Shown here: positions 57,287 to 64,000 of the stretch, one piece after another | How the letters are laid out: the number at the start of each line of letters is the position of its first letter | How positions within the stretch are numbered: the first letter of the stretch is position 1 | DNA from: Strongylocentrotus purpuratus | Taxonomy: Eukaryota; Echinodermata; Echinoidea; Camarodonta; Strongylocentrotidae | Direction of reading: 5' to 3' | Length of the DNA: 64,000 nt | Assembly (NCBI RefSeq): GCF_000002235.5 | Contig: NW_022145594.1 | Span: forward strand, 19,931,390-19,995,389 | The notes under the pieces: generated by a model | Database searches by the model: none | Told to the model about the DNA's origin: nothing | What the model saw: the letters and a program-made list of their open reading frames with translations, nothing else | Made by a program: the position numbers and the translations under genes

Positions 57287-58711
57287 CTGAAATGTTCCTT
57301 AAATAGATCATATTAACAAAAAATATGTTAGTACGTTTCTAATTATATGTCCTGACAAGTGGGGGGGGGGTGCAGCAAAACATCATAGCCAATGGCTACG
57401 TGTATATTTAAACCACACAAACAAAAAATATCGCTTTCACTTGCCTGGACGGGTAGAGTGCAACGGACATTCCTTTTCTCCAGTCTCCTCTTAATTTGAA
57501 ATGTTATGGTTCGAATATGATATATCATATGCACCATAAGGTACATTGATATTACATTATTTGTTATTTGTGAGTGAGCCTCTACTTGGTTCAATTCACA
57601 GCTAACAGCATTCAAGAGCTTCTCGCACTTTCCGTCATTTGCGCAACGCTAATGACTATTCAGAAATCAAATGCAAAAATTGGCGCTACAGAAAGAGCGC
57701 ACTGCCCTTCATTGTGAGGCTACTCAATTAAAAAAATGGAATAATCAATAATGTAATGACAAATTGATTGCTCAACAGATCTCCCGTTCTTAAATGCTAA
57801 GCATATACGTACAGAAAAGTGCTAGCTTATAGATGTCCTCATTACAATGAAAATGTAGTTGTATAGGGCCTACTAAAGGTACATGTTTTTTCTTTATATG
57901 GATTCTATTAATCTCAATATTGCATTACAAATCATCTCTTTGACCTCTCAATAATGGAAAGTGAAACTATAATTTCACTTTCCATGCAACTTAGGTGAAT
58001 TACTTTGTAGCTTGCAACCCAGCATAGGCCTACTTTGAAGCATGCAAAATAGATGATTTCTTTAGCACTAATCATAATTCATTCAAGTTTAAGTTTTGTT
58101 ATTATTTGTTCACATCCACTACCCACTTCCATTATCCCAACATGAATATTTTTTGAATAAGGTGTACCTATTTTTTGAATATGAATGTACTATTTTTAAT
58201 GACTTTTTGATCTTATTGTCTTTTGTGCAGTATTCTTGTGTCATTATTAATGTAAATTGTCCTCAATTCAGACGCTAGGCTGCCATGATGTACAATTTTC
58301 TTATATCACAATAAATAACAAACAAATGATATATATTGGACTTTAATTATAAGGTATGTGAGCCCAGTTTTCCCTTCTCTTCATTTACTTAAGTTTTGTT
58401 TTTTAATTGTAAACTTACATTGCGACCAAGCCAAACAAAATTAGGAGATAATGTCTATCATGCAGTTATTGCAGCAATTTAATTATCATTTATCTTGCAA
58501 TAATTTATATAATTATGTAATAAAAGTTTTTGTTTTAAGTTGCAAATTTCTTGGGGAGGGGGGGGGGGGTGGGGGGACAAACTGCCCCCTTGTCCATCCC
58601 CCCTAAAGACATTAATTATTTCAGGTTTATACCTGCACATGCTCTGATCTCAGCCAGAATCTACTTACCATGCTGATAGTATTAAAGGTGAAATGAATTA
58701 GTATAACTTAC
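57287..58711 (-). other. Intron of gene A
   Basis: No further exon recognised. A second donor-like GTAAGTAG occurs at about 58664-58671, but reading into it meets stops. Contains a G run near 58560. Confidence 0.45.
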
Positions 58712-58781
58712 TCCAGAGTTTCACATGTACTCCGATGTGATGTTTGCAGTGTCTCTGAGCCTGATGCACCTTGCAGTTGTT
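58712..58781 (-). CDS. Gene A exon, 70 bp
   Basis: Bounded by acceptor TCGAAATTGCAG and a strong donor TGGA/GTAAGTTA. Two frames are open. The frame entering in phase 0 (NNCKVHQAQRHCKHH and on to VKLW) is the one that joins in phase to both neighbours (phase 0 from 60129, phase 1 into 57286). The other open frame (QLQGASGSETLQTSHRS) looks more protein-like but would meet a stop at the Death exon. So the exon is likely, and its frame is the weak point. An unseen extra exon could resolve this. Confidence 0.5.
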
Positions 58782-59399
58782 CTGCAATTTCGAGAACCAG
58801 GAAAAAGTAAGTACATGTAACACTCATTAACCTATAATTCTGAGTGCTGAATAAAGTAAAAATGAATATTCAACTTTAAATGTTAAAAGGGAGAACACAA
58901 ATTCACAAGCACGTATCACCAATATAATTTCTTATATTTGGTTTCGAGGCCAATAATTTTTATTCAAAACTTCTCAAGGGGAAAATTCCTTCGCATTTTA
59001 CAATTCATGGCATAGAGATGTTATTTGCGCTGATAATACATTCTCAGAATAAAGAATGATTTGAAATTATATTACTAGAGATCAATGAATCTTCAGGGAA
59101 CAAAAACCTTGTATGACTGGCCAGACAAATTGAAATGACTGTCCTTTAATGTAATATTCATTTCTTAGATGTAACAATCAACTTAGTTAAACTGATATAT
59201 TAGGTGAAAATTGATAGATGTTTTAGATGCATTCATACTGATTTGTTAGTCTTAGTTGACAGACCATAACCCTTTTAAAAGTTATGGAGCATACATTAAA
59301 TTAGGATCGGTACAAGCTAATTAGATGGAGGAAATTACAAAATTACACCAACAAGAGTCTGGCATCTTCCTCACTCCAGCCACAGAGAAAATACATGTA

Positions 59400-59695
59400 G
59401 CAGGCGCGGATCGAGGATTTTCCAATAGGGGGGGGGGGGGGCAGGAAACTTGAAAATTGTGCAGACCGTTCTTTCAACTCAACATACCATTTTTCTTTTT
59501 CCCTTCTTTTTTCTCTCTATGTTTCTTTTCTTTTCTTTTCTTTCCTTTTCTTTTCTTTTCTCTTCTCCTTTTTTTTTCCTTTTCTCTTTTTTTTCCTCTT
59601 CTTTTCTTTCTCTTTCTTTCCTTCCCTTTTGTTTGCGCCGCCAATAGGGAGGCCGCGGCCGTTTCGGCCCCCCGGATCCGCCACTTATGTAGGAA
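59400..59695. repeat. Poly-G and polypyrimidine element
   Basis: Starts with CAGGCGCGGATCGAGGATTT, a G run, then a 150-bp pyrimidine tract of TTTTC units, and ends GGCCCCCCGGATCCGCCACT. The two ends are partly inverted (GGCGCGGATC against GGATCCGCC), so this is a short non-autonomous element with an expanded tract. ORFs at 59450-59741 are low complexity. Confidence 0.6.
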
Positions 59696-60128
59696 CACAT
59701 TTATGGTAGAATCCCTTTGCTTGTGCCTCAATCAGCTGTAATGAACATTCCTCTCATTAAATAATGATAATGAAATGGGAATGACTGTTAAGAAAAATAG
59801 AGAGATCTACAAATGATGAAAATTCAATATAATTTACATCTGAATTCCCAGCTTTGTAGCATATTTTATTTATGCAAAACTCGAAACTTCAGTGTGTGGT
59901 CCAAGTTTTTTTTTTAACTGAAGGGCATTTGAAGAGCAATCCTTATCAGGGGACATTTCTATTTTGACTTTCTTCCAACTAATCTAATAGAAGAAGAAAT
60001 TTCACAGATCGATTTTTCACCTTTACCATAACTCAACCTTATCTTTACACCAAAATACCTCGATCTTGTAAGGAAGCTCTCTCTCTTCTGTGAGGAGTTG
60101 AGAAATCCAATCGAAACAAGAGATTAAC

Positions 60129-60251
60129 CTGTAGTCTCTCAATTTGTCCAACTTTCAGTGAAACAGCAACAACCTCTGGCTGGTCGGTGAAGTCTAATTC
60201 AAAGGGCTCACAAATCCTGGCTCCACTCGTTAGTTTTTCAAAGGAGACAAC
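60129..60251 (-). CDS. Gene A exon, 123 bp, phase 0/0
   Basis: Acceptor TTGTTTAAAG, donor CTACAG/GTTAATC. Only one frame is open: VVSFEKLTSGARICEPFELD, then FTDQPEVVAVSLKVGQIERLQ. The alternation of hydrophobic residues suggests a beta-rich fold. By position between a presumed ZU5 and the Death exon it would correspond to the UPA-type linker of ZU5-UPA-Death proteins, but I cannot show a UPA motif. It joins without a shift to the exon at 60841-60972. Confidence 0.75.
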
Positions 60252-60664
60252 CTTTAAACAATTTTGTTTTAATGGGGAAATAAAGCTTCTCTTTTATTTT
60301 TCATATAGCAATTATCTGTTGTAAAAGTGTATATTCAATAGGCATTGTTGCCCTGAATTTAGCTCCAGCAACCATTATGAGCCACTCGAGCAGTTGGAAT
60401 AGTAAGTTATTCCTACCATTCCAAATTTAGATTCAGATTCAGATTATGTTACAGATCCATAAATTTCAACTATGCGGCATGCAAGATTGTTAACCCAAAC
60501 TTAGAAACTAATACTCTCATGTAACCCGTCTTAAAGCACTTACATTGCTCCTATTTCAATCACGCATAATTTACAAAATACTGTTAATAAGTAATCATTG
60601 TCTATCATGAGTCCTTGGTAAAGTTTGCTCGTCGAGCAATCAGAAATCAGCTCAGAAAAAAAAT

Positions 60665-60800
60665 CTCTCGCTTTCAGGTGAGTGGTCATATACTTATGCT
60701 GCCCATGCACTTGGGAACACCATCCCATCTCGTATGAAGGAAGCATCCACAAGTTATGAGTTTAAAACTCTCCTCAAAATGCATGGATTAAACTATACTT
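60665..60800 (+). pseudogene. LINE C-terminal fragment in a gene A intron
   Basis: The plus strand encodes WSYTYAAHALGNTIPSRMKE and SYEFKTLLKMH, the conserved C-terminal region after RT in CR1/Jockey-like LINEs (WNSLP..I, then FKxxLKTHLF). It lies between two exons of gene A in antisense orientation. Confidence 0.7.
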
Positions 60801-60840
60801 TTCAATTAACTAGAATCTATAAACACATTACTGAACTTAC

Positions 60841-60972
60841 AGCAGGTCTTCCAATTACGGTCTCCTTTACGTTGCAGGTCATTTTGAGATCACCTTCTGC
60901 TGCCTTAATAAAGACCTGTTGTTCCATATGGGCAGGTACAAAATCTTCTTCCCCTTCTTGGAATTTCACCAA
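60841..60972 (-). CDS. Gene A exon, 132 bp, phase 0/0
   Basis: Acceptor CTTTGGTGATAG, strong donor CCTGCT/GTAAGTTCA. It encodes 44 residues: LVKFQEGEEDFVPAHMEQQV, FIKAAEGDLKMTCNVKETVI, GRPA. Acidic, beta-like pattern. It continues in frame into the 60129-60251 exon. The acceptor has a short pyrimidine tract, so the 5' edge is a little uncertain. Upstream exons of gene A, including any ZU5 exon, lie beyond the window or were not recognised. Confidence 0.7.
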
Positions 60973-61034
60973 CTATCACCAAAGAAAGGGAAATAATATA
61001 TTAATTATTCAGGGTTGCATACATAAACCATATT

Positions 61035-61200
61035 CGTATCATGAAATAAAATTTAATGAGAGTAAAACAGAGTTGATTATAGTTACTTCTAAGTCACAAC
61101 ATCATTTGATCAATGACCGTAATTATATACAGGTTGGTAACTCCCGAATTCGGGCTGCTCCATCAGTTCCAAACATTGTGTTATATTTGACGAGAACATG
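61035..61200 (+). pseudogene. LINE RT C-terminal fragment
   Basis: The plus strand encodes FNESKTELIIVTSKSQHHL, then IQVGNSRIRAAPSVPNIV, the stretch after the YADD box in Jockey/CR1/Rex-like RTs (LNxxKTE...IG...VRNLG). Together with the piece at 60665-60800 it lies in wrong order for a single element, so these are two insertions or a rearrangement. Confidence 0.7.
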
Positions 61201-61370
61201 TGCATGAATGGCCCATCTCCAAAAAAAGGTAAAATTAACGTTAAATAATTTTAAAATACGCATTTTTTTTCTCCCAGGGGGGGGGGGGGGGGCAGAGGGC
61301 GCTACACAAAATAGTTTTTTGTGAGATAATGAAAAACTGAGTGTCAAATTTGAAAGAACATAATATTTAA

Positions 61371-63342
61371 ACTAGACTTTAATTCGTCACTTAGACGAAT
61401 TAGGTGATACGTATGATAATGGTTTACATAACGAATAATGCATTACACGATATATTATTTTGCTTCTCCCGTTCATATGCTTCTCCCATTATGATCTAGT
61501 CATATGTCAAGATTAAATTGTGTCTCCTTGATCATCATGGATCTAGGGAAGATAGATTGAAACAATATATGACCTTTGACCCTGTGCAGTAACCAGTTAC
61601 ACATTTGACTCTAATTTACATCATGAAGAACACCTTTTGATGATTTTATCTTATTCAAAGAAATGAAAATGTAATTGATAAATGATTAGCATCATTATGA
61701 TAATGATGATCGTGATGATCATGATCATGATCATGAGCGCGATCATGACATCTTATTGAAAAAAATGAGGGTTGATTTAGATAGCATATAATCTCAGCTA
61801 CAACATACTCAAAAATCAACAAAATCCAAGCCGAAATAACGGCGATATTGCTCGCAAAAGACAGGAATGTAGACTCCAGATTTGAGAAAAAGTCATTTCC
61901 CATAGGGATTACACGCAAAAAGTAATGGATTAAGTGAAAATAGGGTAATAATAAAGTAAAAAGGGTTATTTATGACATTATTTGCGAATCTACGTGTTTA
62001 AATAATCAAAGGAGATGGTACAGTGAAGGTCAAAAGGAAAAAAAAGTGAAAAAAAAGTGTTGGAGACACCCGGACTCGAACCAGGGATCTCGAGGTTGGA
62101 AGTCAAGTGCGTTACCGATATACCAAAACATCTCCCTTAGCGATTACACGTAAACAGGAAATGGAATTCAGAAATCCTACTTTGCAAGTGAAATATGAGC
62201 ATGATCCCGGCATCTAATCGAAAAATAAAGGGCACACTTGTGATAGCTCATTGTCTCAGCTACAACATATCCGAAGCTCAGCGAAAACGAAGCTAAAACA
62301 ACGGAGATTTTGCTCGCGAAAGACAGGAGTGTAGAATCCAGTTTTGAGAAAAAGTCATGTCCCATAGAGAATACACGCAAAATGCGAAAAAATTGACATG
62401 CCTCCTTTAATCGCAAAAATACACCATGATACTTTTGTCAAAAATAAAAATTGTGAACATTACATTTGTAGAAAATTGTCTCAGCTTGAACATATCAAAA
62501 TTAAAAAGAAAATTGATCCATATTTACAGAGATACAATCAATTTTCCAAAAATATGCTGACGTCATAATATGCAAATTAAAATTTTGAGTTTGGAGGCCA
62601 TTATGATGACGTCATGAGTTAATTGAGGATCAAATGAGACATGAAATCATATCTCCGACTCATAATCTATCCAAATATGACAAAATATTAGGAGTTTCTA
62701 TCTATTCTAAAGAGTTACAATGAATTTTATATAGGCATGTTTTTGCCCATGTATTGTGGATAAAGATAACGCAAATCCGCGCGTGCTGTCAACTTTGACG
62801 GACGCTCATTGCGTTAATAAAAGGTGAACAAATTATCAAAATGCTTGGAAAAATGTACCAAATATGATGACAGAAAAAAATCGGCGATTCTATGTTGCAA
62901 AATGCCAGTACGCGCGAAAACGCGCGCGCATGCGCGTGTGCGTAATTTTTTTATCAAATGCTCCATATGGCCTGACACGTATGCAAAAAAAATTTGGGAT
63001 GATTTAGAGCATTTTTAATTTTTGCGCGCGCGTAAACGCGCGGACGAGCGCGCACGCGCGCATTTACGCACGTTTATTGACCTCAACTTGACCGGACGGA
63101 TATTGATCTTAATCATGATAAATATGAATGAAAAATTATTATTCGTTATAAAGATATGATCATTAGTTGATTTTCACAAAATGGCGCCTGGATGACGTCA
63201 CGATGACTTTGAGTCTTTGAAAAGTCACGCAGTTCTAAGTTAGACTAAGATCTATCACCATTGAAAGATTCATAACAATGGCTTCATTCAGTCTTGAGAT
63301 ATCCTGCGAACAAATTCGAGGAAGAATAATAATAAATAAATA
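61371..63342. repeat. Diverged 1.97-kb repeat, unit 1
   Basis: Opens with ACTAGACTTTAATTCGTCAC, a 6-bp stem hairpin (TTCGTC/GACGAA), then GAATTAGGTGATACGT. The same opening recurs at 63343. Inside, a block with GAAAGACAGGAnTGTAGA and GAGAAAAAGTCAT is itself repeated at about 61850 and 62330. ORFs at 61655-61918 and 62177-62416 derive from this block. Other parts include GATCATGATCATGATCATGA near 61711-61735. No protein family recognised. Confidence 0.6.
62062..62135 (-). tRNA. tRNA-Gly(UCC)-like sequence, probably a pseudogene
   Basis: The minus strand gives 74 nt from GGAGATG to TGTCTCC, an acceptor stem of seven pairs with two G-U, and a sound T arm (CCTGG TTCGAGT CCGGG). The loop CTTCCAA would place UCC at the anticodon. 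The anticodon stem (CTTGA against CCTCG) is badly mismatched and the D arm is poor. I favour a pseudogene or SINE head over an active tRNA. Confidence 0.4.
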
Positions 63343-64000
63343 ACTAGACTTTAATTCGTCACTTTGACGAATTAGGTGATACGTGCTATTTTGTTATCAT
63401 GAAAGTGTGCCGATGATGATCTAATGATAATGATCATAAATACGATAAAGACCATGATTAAGAGTGGTATAGCGCCCCCTTCAGGTATTTGATAGAGATT
63501 TGTAGAATCAGGATTTCAGAAAAAGTCGCCTAACACGCTAACTAAGAAAATTCTGACATGTCGCCTTTAATTGAAATTTTCACTAAGATGATGTCATCGA
63601 AATGATAAATGATGTACGTCAATATTGTAGATAATTTATTAGCTACACCGTATCAAAATTTGGAAGAACATAGAGTACTCATAAGCTAGATAGTGCTCAA
63701 AGATCAATGTCATGAAGATTCATGATGTGAACGAAATTCACCTTCCTTAGGCATAACACGCAAATTAAGAAAATTCTGAAATGTGGCCTTTAATTGAATT
63801 TTGTACTATGATGACGTCAATGAAATAAAAAGTAGTGTGTATTTATCTTGAAGGCAATTGCCTCAACTACAAGATACCGAAATTTAGAAGAAAATCACTC
63901 AATATTATGAGAAATACACTAAATTTTCCATAAATATAATGACGTCATAATATGCAATTTTGTATTTTGACTTTCAAGGCCATTATGATGACGTCAAGAT
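63343..64000. repeat. Diverged 1.97-kb repeat, unit 2 (partial)
   Basis: Begins with ACTAGACTTTAATTCGTCAC and contains two more copies of an AACACGCnAAnTAAGAAAAT then TCTGAnATGTnGCCTTTAAT block (about 63520 and 63755). The window end cuts it off. The last 80 bp correspond to 62540-62620. Confidence 0.6.

Noticed and set aside
59450..59741. Phe/Ser-rich and, on the other strand, Lys/Arg/Glu-rich ORFs
   Set aside because: Products of a polypyrimidine tract with no domain.
60734..61207. 157-codon plus-strand ORF
   Set aside because: It strings together two LINE fragments and the antisense of a gene A exon (60841-60972), so it is not a gene in its own right.

Overview
The window looks like AT-rich nuclear DNA of a marine invertebrate deuterostome, most likely an echinoderm; this is an inference, not a proof. 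The pointers are exons with canonical GT/AG borders, a ZU5 exon and a Death-domain exon, decayed RTE-like and Jockey/CR1-superfamily LINEs, a Ty3/gypsy remnant, a Crypton-type tyrosine recombinase, a tRNA-headed SINE ending in (ATT)n, and many foldback elements. No bacterial gene organisation is visible. Almost every long open frame is a repeat or a shadow of one. The real host coding DNA is a set of short exons on the minus strand, which I found by reading splice sites and codon phase.

Host genes, both minus strand, so read right to left. Gene A (about 61.0 to 57.0 kb) shows its last four exons, at 60972-60841, 60251-60129, 58781-58712 and 57286-57000. The last one encodes a Death domain and the stop codon. 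Gene B lies downstream, head to tail, and its visible exons can be joined in phase: a first coding exon present twice (46928-46799 and 39576-39447), an exon at 33030-32975, three near-identical 72-bp phase-0/0 exons inside a tandem array (21650-21579, 18002-17931, 14326-14255), possibly a 33-bp exon at 4436-4404, an exon at 3321-3246 and a ZU5 exon at 1676-1335. Gene B then leaves the window. A and B look like tandem members of a ZU5/Death family (PIDD/UNC5-like), each seen only in part.

Layout. 1-5 kb: 3' part of gene B. 5.1-8.3 kb: two minus-strand LINE remnants separated by a poly-C element. 8.4-11.9 kb: a segment with a GIY-YIG nuclease-like ORF, present again inverted at 26.3-28.9 kb. 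12.3-22.2 kb: three tandem units of about 3.4, 3.7 and 2.8 kb, each with LINE debris, one gene B exon and the start of a gypsy reverse transcriptase; units 1 and 2 each carry a private transposon. 22.1-23.5 kb: rest of the gypsy element. 24.1-24.9 and 29.3-30.4 kb: inverted arms carrying a 15-bp minisatellite. 31.2-32.3 kb: Crypton-like pseudogene. 34.4-36.0 kb: LINE pieces and a SINE. 36.5-37.0 kb: ACCAGTT minisatellite. 37.07-50.40 kb: a tandem duplication of about 6 kb carrying the first exon of gene B; copy 2 also holds a 1.33-kb foldback transposon. 50.4-57 kb: mostly unassigned. 61.4-64 kb: a diverged 1.97-kb repeat rich in TGACGTCA.

The main point of interest is that local duplication has repeatedly copied gene B parts: its 5' end twice, and an in-frame exon encoding a basic, NLS-like peptide three times beside its single-copy relative at 33 kb. 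If used, these would give alternative promoters and a variable number of a 24-residue module upstream of the ZU5 domain. Splicing is inferred from sequence only.
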